From: Phialocephala subalpina
Taxonomy: Eukaryota; Ascomycota; Leotiomycetes; Helotiales; Mollisiaceae
Direction: 5' to 3'
DNA length: 64,000 nucleotides
NCBI GenBank assembly: GCA_900073065.1
Contig: FJOG01000008.1
Coordinates: 1,507,353 to 1,571,352 of the forward strand
Shown: in pieces, positions 35,399-46,004 of the stretch
Layout of the letters: each line of letters opens with the position of its first letter
How positions within the stretch are numbered: position 1 is the first letter of the stretch
The notes under the pieces: model-generated
The model's database searches: none
Told to the model about the DNA's origin: nothing
What the model saw: only the letters and a program-made list of their open reading frames with translations
Translations under genes and position numbers: made by a program

Positions 35399-35520
35399 AT
35401 CGTCTATATCAATATCCGTCTCGTTATTATCTAAGCCAAATTCAAACTTTAAATCTAATGGTTATATAATTTCCTCGCTATTCAACTTAGTTTGCTTACG
35501 GGCTCGATTTTCAGTTTTTT
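35399..35520 (-). pseudogene. Stop-riddled coding relic inside the element
   Basis: A minus-strand frame shows protein-like composition (KTENRARKQTKLNSEEII, a TAA, then PLDLKFEFGLDNNETDIDID) and continues beyond 35399 as PFLTTLRKRIAAHYQVVVNR. The interrupting codons here and further on are TAA or TAG, as expected if CAA or CAG were mutated. Confidence 0.45.
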
Positions 35521-35879
35521 ACTTAGAATAATCATCCTAATTTGGAGAAAATCGTCCGTAATAAGCCTCGTAAAGCGTCATATTATTTAGTAAAGCCTTA
35601 GAAGAAGTAGTATTAAGGATAAAAGCAATTTCAAATAGGAATTAAACTTATTTCCAAGTGCTTAATTAAACTTGAATTGCTTTAAGTTTTCGTTTAAAGA
35701 CTTTATTAGCAATTTCAATTAACTTTTGAGTTTATGGATAACGAGATCTCCCTCGGATTATCTTTATTCGCCGCTTAAAGTACACTAGAGTAAATTCCCC
35801 GAGTTTTTTGCTTTTGAACTCGATATTATTATTTACTTTATTATTACAAATTAATTATAAGTTTATATAACAAAAGAAT

Positions 35880-36120
35880 AATTTATATCCGCTTATAATT
35901 GCCTATTTTATTATAATAGCGGTCAAATTCTTTCTTTATAATTATTACTTTCTTATTTTTATACGGAGAAAGTTTAATGAATTTAGTAAAAGAGTTCTTC
36001 ATCTGTATAATCTACTTGTGACTCTCGTTAGACTCTTTCCGGAAGTCCATAAGATCAATTACAAAGTCGTCCATTGGTCCAATTGGAATAATGAGTTTAA
36101 TAGGAGCATTTTTAACTTTA
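35880..36120 (-). pseudogene. Integrase-core (rve-like) relic
   Basis: The frame reads NAPIKLIIPIGPMDDFVIDL into MDFRKESNESHK, then a TAG where a Trp is expected, then IIQMKNSFTKFIKLSPYKNK and a TAA further on. The pattern PMD.F.IDL.DFR followed by I...F.KF..L.P...K is that of integrase cores from KRBA2-like and Ginger-like proteins. The assignment rests on memory of the family pattern and is moderate. Confidence 0.5.
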
Positions 36121-37302
36121 AGGGATACATTGAATTTGTATATATTATACTTCTTATTAATCTAATTAACGTCCTTACGTATAATATTATAATATAATTG
36201 ATTATAGCGGTAATAAGTTTTATCGACTCCTATTATTATTAGTATAGCCGTATAATGGAAGTGGAAATATACTAGTATAATATAATGCAAAATATACTTT
36301 TTGAATTAGGATTATTATATCCTATTCACAAGTAGTATATTTGGCAGGCTTTGTTTCTCTATTCTTCTTAACTTTAACTTGAAAATAAACTTAATTATCT
36401 TAAAGTTTAAAAGTCTTAATTGCTTAGTTTTTGAAGTTGATATCTGCTTTCTTATCCTTTTTAGTAGTGCCTCGACAAAGTAAATCGGGATTTCGTAGAT
36501 AATGCTTAATATCCGAACGCTTAAACGAAATAAATAAAAAGCGGTTAAATTACTTTCGCAAGTGATTCTCCCATTCGTTGTTAAGCTCTAACTAAGGCTT
36601 TACAAGTGTTCTTTCTTCGCTTTCCGCCATAAGTAAAGATAGGAAGAAAGTAACTCTAATAAGAAAAGCGTAAAATTTAATAATATCAAAAGTCTTCAAA
36701 GAAATAGGCATATATGCTATGGGTATAATAGAAGTAAAAAGAGGGGCAAGTACAAAGTAAAAATATAAGAAAAAAAGTGAATAGCAAAAAGAGGATAATA
36801 GTAAGAGCAAAACAATAGATATTCCCAACTTTAAATACTCTTTGAATGTTCTGAATATTTATTTAGGGGCTATGAGAAGCAGTTTAGACTATAAATCAAG
36901 AGGGAGTTACTCCCTCGGATCATATTTCGGGTGTGATTATCATTTCCATTATCACTATAAATACTTACTAATATTATAATCATTAAGCTTATCACATTTA
37001 ATTTGAGTATAATATATGTGAATAGCTTCAAAAAAGATTTAGAATTCCAAGTTTTAGAAGAATCGAATGTGAATTGAGGTCATATGAGCACGGTATAATA
37101 GGGGGCTTACTTCCTAATTCGATTAAAAAAGGGGGGTGGCGGGGTCTAGCCCCCCTATTAAGTTCACGCTAAATCAGCCTTTGAAAACCTTAAAAATTCG
37201 TCGGAAATTACTCATGGAACGTGACGTGTTCTATAGATTTTATTGGTTTCTATGAGTTTTGATAATTTTTCCATGGGATGTGGCGTCCGATGAATGCCGT
37301 CC

Positions 37303-37421
37303 TACAGATATAACTATATATATGCCACCAGACGCCTACTTGATGGGCCCCAAGCTGTTGTTGATATTTGTCCCTGGAACTTTTACCCCCAAGCATTGCG
37401 ACGAAACCGAAGTAACTCATC
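37303..37421. promoter_or_regulatory. Short proximal 5' region of the NLR-like gene
   Basis: Only 119 nt separate the right end of the degraded element from the NLR start codon. The element therefore occupies what would normally be most of the promoter. Confidence 0.5.
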
Positions 37422-40400
37422 ATGGCGGCTTCAAAGCCTATCGGTACGGAAACCACAGATATCGCGAGTCTGTGGGGAGAGGCATTGAAAAACTACTATG
37501 AAACTACCGGACAGGATCTGAGGACATTGCCTCGCTTCACTAGTGTGAGCGATATCATGAACGATACACAACTGAAGAATGATCATTTCGACAATTTTCG
37601 TCACGACAAGGGGAAGGTTGACAAGCTGCGGTCTGCAATCACTCGAAATAGTGACCTCGTTATGAAAGGAGCACAATACATTGCCCAAGCTGCAACTCCT
37701 GTAAGACTCCGATAGAACAATAACAGGAACTGCACTGAGAATTCGCGGGCGTTCCCACCAGCGGCGGCGATATTAACAGCATTTACATATGTCATGAAGG
37801 TCTGGAAATTGCTACCCCGCGCTGGCCTGATGCTCACTGTTCCAGGCTTGCAAAGATGTATCTGCAGACTACGACAAGATCACAAGTTTCTTCGATGAAA
37901 TGAACAACTTTTTGGAGAGAGTATCAATCATCGAAAGCCGGATGCCAAGTGTGCCAGCGTACAAGGTGTTCCTCACACGCGTATTCTCAAGCATGATGAA
38001 CCTTCTCGCTATCGCAACCAAAGCTGTCAAGAAGGGCAGGTTCAGTGAGTGCTTCCATCTATAGGTTTCTGTTAGCCGCTAAATATGGACAGAGAAGTGG
38101 TTCAAAACCCTTCTAGAAGGCGGAGGTGACGATGATCTGGCGGGTGCGTACGGTACCATGGAGACTGCACTCAAGAGACTTGAGTCTGCTACCAATTTTG
38201 CTACCCTCGGAAACACCGAAGATATCAAGAAGGATACTAAAGATATCATCGTCACAACTGAGCGTGTCGATATGAAAACACAGAAGATTGACATGACAAC
38301 TCAGAACATACAGGTTTCTGTCCAAGAAGGGTTTTTGCAAGTGACTGAGCTGCAGAGCCAATTGGCAGAGAACTTCGCCAAGATGATGGAACACCAGAAG
38401 AAAGAATCTGCTAAGCGTGCAGCTCCAACTCAGCAACATAAGCCCAGAGATCCCGGAACGAGAAAGCATGCTGCATTCAGCTTCGTTCGCCGATTTTTCT
38501 TGAAGCCGGCAGTGCTTGCTGAGCAAGCTCGGGATATTGAATCGTCGTTTGTTCACGGAACAGCGGAATGGATTTTCCAGGAGGAAGCGTATGAGACTTG
38601 GGCTTCGCACGAGAAATCCATCTTGTTCCTACTTGGAGGACCCGGAGTTGGGAAGTCCAATCTAGCATTTTCAGCCGTACAGAAGCTCTCACAGATAGCT
38701 GATTACGACACTAGGGCCTCGGTTGCCTACTTCTACTTCAAGGACGAGCAAGAGGAGCTTCGTTATATGTCTAAAGCCACTACATGTATCATTCGACAAC
38801 TCGCGGAGCAAGATCCTATCTATTGTGAGCAAGTTGCTGCTGAACTCAACAAGACCGAGGATGACTTAGACACTGTCAATTGGCAGGCTCTGTGGGAGGA
38901 TTATATTCTCTCCAAATTTCCTAGCGATACTGAGGGTCATGCATACCTAATTATCGATGGCTTAGATGAAGCGGCATCATCGGCGGAGAAGAAATCCTTC
39001 CTGGAACTCTTGCAGAAGCTCAGAGCGGGAGAGTCCAACGTCCACGTCTTGGTGACATTGCGACCGATCACTGAGTACAGTCCACAATCTGAAAAGTTGA
39101 GCTATACCGAGCTTAATATCACGAAGGAGCAGATATCAGTTGATTTCCCAACCTTGATTGACGCTCGCATGGATAGATTGAAAGGTCTTTCCAAAATTTG
39201 TAAATTTCGAAAGCAAGTTAAGAGAAAGATCAGAACAGAGTTGCAACAAAAAGCTGATGGTAGGTCCTTTCTCTAAAACAAGAACATGGCTTACATAGGA
39301 TAGGAATGCTCTTTATCGAGCATATGCTTCGTCGGTACAACTCCATCGGTCGTGAAGGTGCGGTGTTGAAGGACATGGTGAACTTTTGCCCTACTGACTT
39401 GTCTTCCTTGTACGCTCTGATGTTGTCGGAATGCCAAGGTCGAAGATCGCCAGATCAATATCAATCGTTGAAGAAGCTGTTTTCTTGGCTAGCGTTCTCA
39501 AGGAGGCCATTGAGCTTAAATGAGGCTTCGGCACTCGTGGCTCTCACGGGCCAAGACTCATCTTTCAGCATCGAGGAAGAGCTGGAGGGGAAATCTGCAA
39601 GGTTAGCTACCCACTTTCCCTCATTGCGTGCCGTAATCATACTGACGATGATGATTAGGATCCTCGAAATATCTACACCTCTTGGAGCAGGGGATGTGAG
39701 CGATGCTTCAGATAATGAAGATGATGAGAAAGACGAAAATCTTGCCAGAGACGATGGGTCTTTTCCTCTACGTTTCCAAGAGCGCTCTCTTCGGGAATAC
39801 TTTCAAGCAATGAGTGTAGACGACGAGGGTCTGAGAACCTCTCCATCAACCGCCCATCTTACTATTTTCGAGAACGCAGTGTCCATCATCTGCGGGATCT
39901 CAACGAACTCAACCCAACTTTCCGCCTACTCAGCAAAGTTTTGGTGCAGCCACTTTCTGAATATTGACCCGAGTGCCGTATCTGAGAGAGATACAGCTCG
40001 AGTCATTGAGAATCTCGCATTGATCTTGAGCAATCATAATGATGCCTCAAAATTGATTGAGAAGTTTGGCAGTCACTACACTAGTATCTTTGGGAATGCG
40101 CCTGCAGACTCTCCCTTCCCAAATAATTTCCTCAGTCGCGTCCAAGAATGGCTGGATCGCGCCCATTCCGAGAATGGGGGGTTGAGTGAGGTTGCCTCCG
40201 CCTGGGTGCAAAATACTAAGGCCTCTCCAAAGAAGATGATGGTTCCTCTTGCAGAAGCGCATGTCAAAAATTGGATTTCGGGACCTTACGCTGATGTTAT
40301 GCGAAAGTCATCTGGGTTCGCGTTAGATGCTTTGTCAATGGTAAGCGGGGCTCGATGGAAGAAAAACTAAGTACTAACACGTCATTAGACTGATCTGATT

Positions 40401-42200
40401 TCCCCCACTACGTCAAAACAGCGTACCAATCCCTCAGCTGAGCTGCTCATCTCGGTGACCAATATTTTTGATATCGTGAGAGACGCTCGAAGCTACCGAT
40501 GCATCGGTCTCGTCATCACCAACTATGGCCATTACGAAGCTTCACTGGACTATTTCCAGAAAAGTTTGGAACTGTCTTCTGTAGACGACGTGAGATCATT
40601 CTACAACCGCGTCAGTATTGCAAAAGCCCACATGGACCTTGCGGACTCAAATGACGAGGATGACGATGATCAACCCCACGTCACAGCAGCATACGAGAAT
40701 ATTAAGGAGGCCTTGAAGATTGAATATCATCCCGAGAATGACAAGACTCGACAGGATATTGCCAATCAAAAGAGAGTTGCATTGCTAAGCCGTGCAAAGT
40801 GCGAGCGCCGATTGAGGAAGTTCGATGATGCTAGAGTCTCGTACGAAGAAGCGAAAGACAAACTTCCTACTGTCACAATGCCAGGCGCTGTCTTGAATCG
40901 GTGGACGATCCTCCTCACTGATGAACAGCTTCTGGACACTCTGGCCAAATGGACTCTTTGGGATCGGATGAGCTGGCTGACGTTCATTGATAACGGAGAT
41001 GAAGAGGATGGGGATGATGAAATCGAGTTCAAAGACCCTAACGATCGATTCCAAGAGGCTGCCAAGAAACTCGGCAAGCTGGACTTCATGGTGGAGACCT
41101 ATCAACAAATCATTGCATACAAGATTCGCTTCAAACAAGCTGGCTATCCACGACTTCAACTCGCCCATGCGTTCCGGGATGTCATCGGTGACGCAAAGAA
41201 ATCCAAAGAGCTGCTGTACGACATTATGGACAGTGATTCCTGTATCGATCCATATACCGGAGATGAGGACTTTGACACGGTGCTAGACACGCGATTCGAA
41301 ATCTCCGATATCTTATACGAGGAATTCCGGGCGTCGTCAGATCCAATTGCGAAGATTGCCGTCTTGGAAGAGTACAAGAGAATTCCAGAAAGGAGGCTTG
41401 CGCGCAGCATTAACATGTTTGGTATCTACGATTCGCAAACCGCTATTATTGCTGCGAGAATGACCAAACTCGTCGGGACTGCCACGGAATATCAAGAGAT
41501 TCTCGAGCGCACATTCCAATCTTGTATGGATGGACTTACCGATACTGAAGGGTGGAATGACACTAGTAGCTTGAGATTGCTTGCGAAAGCCCTCGTGTGT
41601 GTTGGGATGAATAAGGAGGCACAGATGGCACTCTCGGCTCAGTTCTCCATCATTGACCCGGATGTGTCGCATTCTGATTATTCAAGCGATGAGTCTGATA
41701 GTGAGGGCAGTAGTGAGAACGAGGATGGATCGAGTGACGATGATGAGGGTAGTGAAGAGGGCGGCGATGGTGTTAGTGCTGCAAAGACCCAATCGTCTAG
41801 CAAGAAGACTGCAGAGGAAGATGACACTGAAGACATTGCCCCCGACTCCCACATTTTCTGCAACGGAGAGTGCAAGAAACCTGAACATGCGACATGGAAA
41901 GACGGCCCGATGTACTCGTGCTTGGTTTGCACCGACTGTGATCTATGTGAGTCATGCTACCAGATCCAGACGGCTCGTAATCTTGGCGAACCTCATGAGT
42001 TTTGGAGATCGTATTGTGGGAAGAATCATCGGTATATCAAGGCACCTATTGAAGGCTGGAAGGGTATTAAAGATGGTGTGATGACCATTGGGGAAGAGAA
42101 GATGAAGTTCACTGGGTGGCTAAATGATCTCGAGAACAAGTGGAAGGAGGCTTGGAAAAGGTTTTGGTTGAACGAGGGGCTTCAAAATGATATAGTTTGA
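37422..42200 (+). CDS. STAND/NLR-like protein: Goodbye - NACHT - TPR-like - ZZ zinc finger
   Basis: Six exons (37422-37700, 37740-37799, 37846-38044, 38093-39259, 39304-40340, 40389-42200), with 39-48-nt introns, stay in frame and encode 1517 residues. Residues 1 to ~150 resemble the fungal STAND N-terminal Goodbye domain (SLWGEALKNYYETTGQDL, then FPPAAAILTAFTYVMK and ADYDKITSFFDEMNNFLERV). A heptad-like helix follows (about 220-285). The NACHT domain has Walker A GGPGVGKS (361-368) and Walker B YLIIDGLDE (464-472), then a winged-helix-like part (DLSSLYALMLSECQG, FSWLAFSRRPLSLNEA). TPR-like helices start near 950 (YGHYEASLDYFQKSLEL). An Asp/Ser/Glu-rich linker leads to a ZZ-type finger from about 1403 (C..C, YSCLVCTDCDLCESCY, then H..C..H). 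The protein is probably a cytosolic immune-type or self/non-self sensor. Confidence 0.88.
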
Positions 42201-42670
42201 TTTCATAATTTGATTCTTCAATGTTCGCCTGCTCTGTTTAAAGACTGTTTTCTGTTTGCACAAGCATAAACTCATGTAATTGACTAACTAAGAAAAAAAG
42301 CTATCACGATCCACTGGTAGACCCCAAGAGGAAGAGATATGCCACATGTGCTAGCGAGCTATGAGCTCACTTGTTGCCGTTTAGGGAAATAAGTCTCAGA
42401 ATACAACCCTGCTGCACACAGGAAAGCAAGGTTCTAATTACAGGAAGAATGAGAACTATTGACTAGGCAAACCAGCGAATCGAAAAAGAGAGAGAGAGAA
42501 AAAGGGACCCTGCGAGGTATAGTTAGGGTAGTTAACTATGGTTGTGCATTTATTTAAATAAGTATCAGGCACACTATTCTCAGCCATGCCCTTGAGGCCT
42601 GTGCAATGGCCGCACGTATGATCTTGCGATATGGGGCTCAGAGCATCAGAATTATAATAACTAAGTAACA
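42201..42670. other. Convergent intergenic region
   Basis: The 470 nt between the NLR stop and the end of the small minus-strand gene have no supported coding frame. A GA-rich tract (AGAGAGAGAGAAAAAG) lies near 42490. Confidence 0.4.
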
Positions 42671-42948
42671 CTAGGCGTGCTGCCATGTTGTACAGTGCGT
42701 GCGGCGAACGCAAGTGGAAATGGGATAATTGAAACAACATTTGCAGCGAATACAATCCTTGTCATAAGCACTCTCCCACTTTTGAGAGCTACTTCTCCTT
42801 GGCCGGATGGGCATTCCGAACCCATTTTCATGATAGTCCCTGCATGCAAATAATGAGTCTCTTCCTTTCTCCCTTTGAGATTAATTTGATGAAGTTAGAA
42901 TACTTACTTCTCTGGAAGCTTGAGTCCCGAAGCCATCTTACGCAGCAT
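42671..42948 (-). CDS. Small cysteine-rich protein, unknown function
   Basis: Exons 42948-42908 and 42839-42671, separated by a 68-nt intron with a consensus GTAAGT donor and a GCATGCAG acceptor, join in frame to give 69 residues. A second possible start is ATG 42936. The C-terminal third is dense in cysteine (DCIRCKCCFNYPISTCVRRT, then HCTTWQHA), a CxxCxCC-type arrangement that could bind zinc or form disulphides. There is no obvious signal peptide. It is a candidate only: the splice consensus and frame agree, but no family is recognised. It is convergent with the NLR gene. Confidence 0.4.
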
Positions 42949-44367
42949 GCTCAGCTGAAGGTTATATAAGTATAGTAAAATCCTCTTCCAAGCTCCAAAT
43001 AGGTATATTGTATCCAATTGCCCTCGACTCTCAGAGGGACCATACCTCGTCTAGAGATGATAAATTTTGCGCTTTACTCGTGCCAGGTTGCAGCCATTTC
43101 TCATGCCCGTGGCCAAAAGCTGTAATGCAAAGGCTATGCCCCTTTCCTTATCTTCTTCAACCGCGACTCGTATTTCCGTTTCATTGTAATTCGAGTGATA
43201 CAGCAGTGCCAAAACGTCACCGTGGGACCATTCCCCCAAAGACATGAGATTCTGGCCCAGTCCGACATGTATACTTCGAAAAGTATCGATATCATGGTGC
43301 CTAGACTTGATCCTAACATCAGCGTCAGTCACCATATGGCGAGCAAGAACTGTCCCGTCATCGATTGAAAAGAGTCGTGAGCTGCACTTCAGCCTGGTCC
43401 GTCTAATCTCTAAAATTAGAGGTCTACAACTAAAGGTTACTCCAGGACCCCTTCACCCGTTATCACCTTTATAGTACCCTGGTATCTAGCATCCTGTCTT
43501 CCACGGCCCTCGTCGACAGGTGTATCGATAAGAGACTCATCTATACTCCCTCAACATACGTATCACTAGAGGATTGTGGACTATATTCCTTGCGCATAGA
43601 TCCTCCGAATCTCGCACAGCTGCTTTGTACGAGACTGGCGAAGTTCCTCCACGTTTTCCACCGACTTGAATGATCGCTTTCTAAGAGCTCCTATTATTCG
43701 TACGCCACGTACTTGGAGTATGAGATATCCTTTTGTTCTTTCCTATTCCCAGCTTATAGTCGTAGATGTGAAGTGTTTGGATGCGGAGGTAAAGAATCCA
43801 GCTTCGGTGTGGTTATCGTTGCCACGAATCGAGGGAATCGAGCCGCAAGATTTGCGCACTATTCTCAATCCCGTTTGTTAGAGGCTTTCTGTACAAGAAC
43901 AATGGAGGGAAGACTTGCTACAAGCTCACTCCTGGGATGTCACAAGGGGATCCCTATAGTCTGCGGGCGGTGAGAAGCAAGGGCGGTCAACAAAGGGTGG
44001 CAAAAACAATGCGGCCGCAGGAGCAGCACAACCGAAGACGCTACCAAGCGACGCCCCTGAGTTCAATGCCGAAGCGAAAATGCAGTTATAATGTATTGTT
44101 TTTGATGCGTGGAACTTGAGTTGAGTGGAACTGCATGTTGTTTGCTCCAGAAACAAATTTTTTGACGTTCGAGTCAAGAACGGAAGGGCAGAAAGGCCTC
44201 CGAGTTCCTTGAATTGACCGCCCTCGCGAAACTTTCCACGCTTGCAGCCACTACCTGATTCCTTCCCTCTCGAGAGCGCTCACAAACAACAATTTTCTTC
44301 CCTCGATCCCAGGGAAATTTCTTCCCAAAGTTCTGCTCTTGCATCCACCAGCAAACACAAAGACAAA
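42949..44367. other. Intergenic region
   Basis: About 1.4 kb without a gene I can support. A minus-strand open frame at 43335-43051 (MVTDADVRIKSRHHDIDTFR...) has protein-like composition but no splice or family support. Its first codons overlap the 35-nt dispersed repeat at 43299-43333. The last ~150 nt form a CT- and A-rich leader for the F-box-like gene. Confidence 0.4.
43299..43333. repeat. Dispersed 35-nt repeat, copy 2
   Basis: Begins GCCTAGACTTGATCCTAACA and ends GCGTCAGTCACC; it matches 33890-33924 at about 30 of 35 positions. Confidence 0.55.
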
Positions 44368-45396
44368 ATGGAAGATAATATTGGCTCAAGTCGCAAGCCT
44401 CTGGCAACAATGGCGTCCGAAACCTCTGAAGGAATTCAACCTGCCTCGCAATCTGATCCAAATCTCCTCACCGGTATGATATCTTCTCATGACAAAAGCT
44501 CAAGGCTGACATGTTGTACAGTTGTACAGTCTAAGATCCCGAGAACTCCAGGCGCTCTTAGAAACATCCCAGTCGAAATCTTGGTCATGTTCATGGGCCA
44601 AATGGACCTCGTCTCAGCCGTTTGCTTCGGTCTTGCCTGCAACGCTACATATAAGGCCCTCAAGGTCAAGCATACCAATCCAATTGACCTCATGGCTTTG
44701 CACGCCCACGTCCAGCATGATGCCTTCTGCCGCGTCGGTCTGGCGCAGAATTGGACTGGTGCATGCGATTGCCACGGTTCACCAGCAGTTCGACCTGTCA
44801 ACTTAACCCTGGCTTACTACATCCTTCTCTCAACGACCTTCAACACGTCTAAGCTTGCCATCGACTCCTTCGACTACCGTCTATCACGCAATCGTGGCGA
44901 CCATAGGTGGACATTCGTAAACAAGAGGGTCTTTGGCGATCGGTCTCCGGACGATGATAAGGTTGGCTTGGAGAAAGTCTTGCACAATCGGTATAAGATC
45001 TTGGCACACTTTCGAAGCTTCGACTCCTACGTGATGAAGGGAGCCAACATCCGACTACCTTATCGCTCACGTAGCACTCCCCTCCGCAACAAACCTAGCT
45101 TGATTCCAAGCCCTTCCGGACTAAGCTATGAGGATTGGACCAAAGCAGTCATCAAGGCTATTGTCGAGGATATGGATAACTGGGGTGGCTGTCGGGAAGG
45201 ATGGATGGCTTTCTGGAAGAAGCAATCACGCCAATTCATGGAGAGCAATTTATTCAGAGAGAATGAGCAAGCCCTGATCAAGGCAGGTGACGACTATGTC
45301 TGGCCACCCATGGTCGACCAGAACCAAGTAGAAATCACTGCTCGCATGGTCGCAAGATATCTCAGTATCTTTCCTGACTTGAGAGCTCAGATCTAG
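44368..45396 (+). CDS. F-box-like protein, paralogue of the 31.0- and 32.6-kb genes
   Basis: Exons 44368-44473 and 44522-45396, with a 48-nt GTATGA...GTACAG intron carrying a GCTGAC branch, give 326 residues. The intron length is a multiple of three and stop-free, so a retained-intron form would also be open. The F-box-like segment is LRNIPVEILVMFMGQMDLVS, then AVCFGLACNATYKALK. The C-terminal half (SLIPSPSGLSYEDWTKAVIK, AIVEDMDNWGGCREGWMAFW, ITARMVARYL) aligns block for block with the two genes on the other side of the NLR. The copies share an IP.EIL core, the MDL-x3-CFGL spacing and a W...FW signature. The function as an SCF adaptor is inferred. Confidence 0.78.
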   Translation: MEDNIGSSRKPLATMASETSEGIQPASQSDPNLLTGMISSHDKSSRLTCCTVVQSKIPRTPGALRNIPVEILVMFMGQMDLVSAVCFGLACNATYKALKVKHTNPIDLMALHAHVQHDAFCRVGLAQNWTGACDCHGSPAVRPVNLTLAYYILLSTTFNTSKLAIDSFDYRLSRNRGDHRWTFVNKRVFGDRSPDDDKVGLEKVLHNRYKILAHFRSFDSYVMKGANIRLPYRSRSTPLRNKPSLIPSPSGLSYEDWTKAVIKAIVEDMDNWGGCREGWMAFWKKQSRQFMESNLFRENEQALIKAGDDYVWPPMVDQNQVEITARMVARYLSIFPDLRAQI

Positions 45397-46004
45397 GTAT
45401 CAAATTGAATGGTTGGCAGGGTCTCGGTGCTTTGACATGGCAGAGGTCAGTCAATGCTCTATTATTTTCTCGAGGCTAGCAACTGTACCTTAAATTCTTC
45501 TGCATGCAAGGACTTCGGGTCGCTACTCAGCAATGAACCTGGACTGCATCTGCAACCTTTCCCGTCGCATGCGAAGTGACAATGATTTACGTATTATGTT
45601 TCTTCGGCGTCGTTGTTTACAGATTTTCAAACCGATAGGACAATTGGGGAGGATGCCCAATGCGAGACACTACCCGCAGCAAAAAATTATAAAAATGATC
45701 AACGATAGTCTCAAATCGAGACAGTGAGTGTACCGAGAAGTTCCTGGAAAGGTAGGGAAATTGAGAACGCTGTGAACCTTGCTATTTGTTGGCGATTCGA
45801 GTTATACCCGGGTCTGATAGGAGATTCTTTGTCTCTTCAAAACCCGAGATCTCTGGCCACTGTATTGAAGACAAAAGGGCGTCTCTATTCATTTCCACAT
45901 CATCTGAATTGCCATCCTTTGATCGTCAACTCTCGAGCTCTCTACTTCGTACCTTTCATTCCGAATGATCTTCTGTACATATGAATCAACCCATTCCATC
46001 TCTG
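45397..46004. other. Convergent intergenic region
   Basis: The 608 nt between two convergent genes have no supported coding frame; they should hold both terminators. Confidence 0.45.

Larger units (their letters stand above)
34384..37302 (-). mobile_element. RIP-like degraded TIR DNA transposon (~2.9 kb) with an integrase-type relic
   Basis: The AT-rich block is bounded by imperfect terminal inverted repeats. The left end AGACGCCATTCATCGGACACC (34384-34404) matches the reverse complement of the right end, GGACGGCATTCATCGGACGCC (37302-37282), including a perfect 12-mer CATTCATCGGAC. TA lies immediately outside both ends (34382-34383 and 37303-37304). Inside, coding-like frames run on the minus strand but are cut by TAG and TAA codons. 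One, at about 36120-35880, reads APIKLIIPIGPMDDFVIDLM then DFRKESNESHK, a TAG, and IIQMKNSFTKFIKL, which resembles the integrase core of KRBA2/Ginger/retroelement type. A Lys/Arg-rich C-terminus lies at 34970-34757. Stops in place of expected Trp or Gln fit CpA-to-TpA mutation. It is non-autonomous as it stands. Confidence 0.68.

Noticed and set aside
34384..37302. Fot1/pogo (Tc1-mariner) identity for the AT-rich element, suggested by TA flanks and a basic C-terminus
   Set aside because: The visible core segment looks integrase-like and the length exceeds typical Fot1 elements, so I left the superfamily open.
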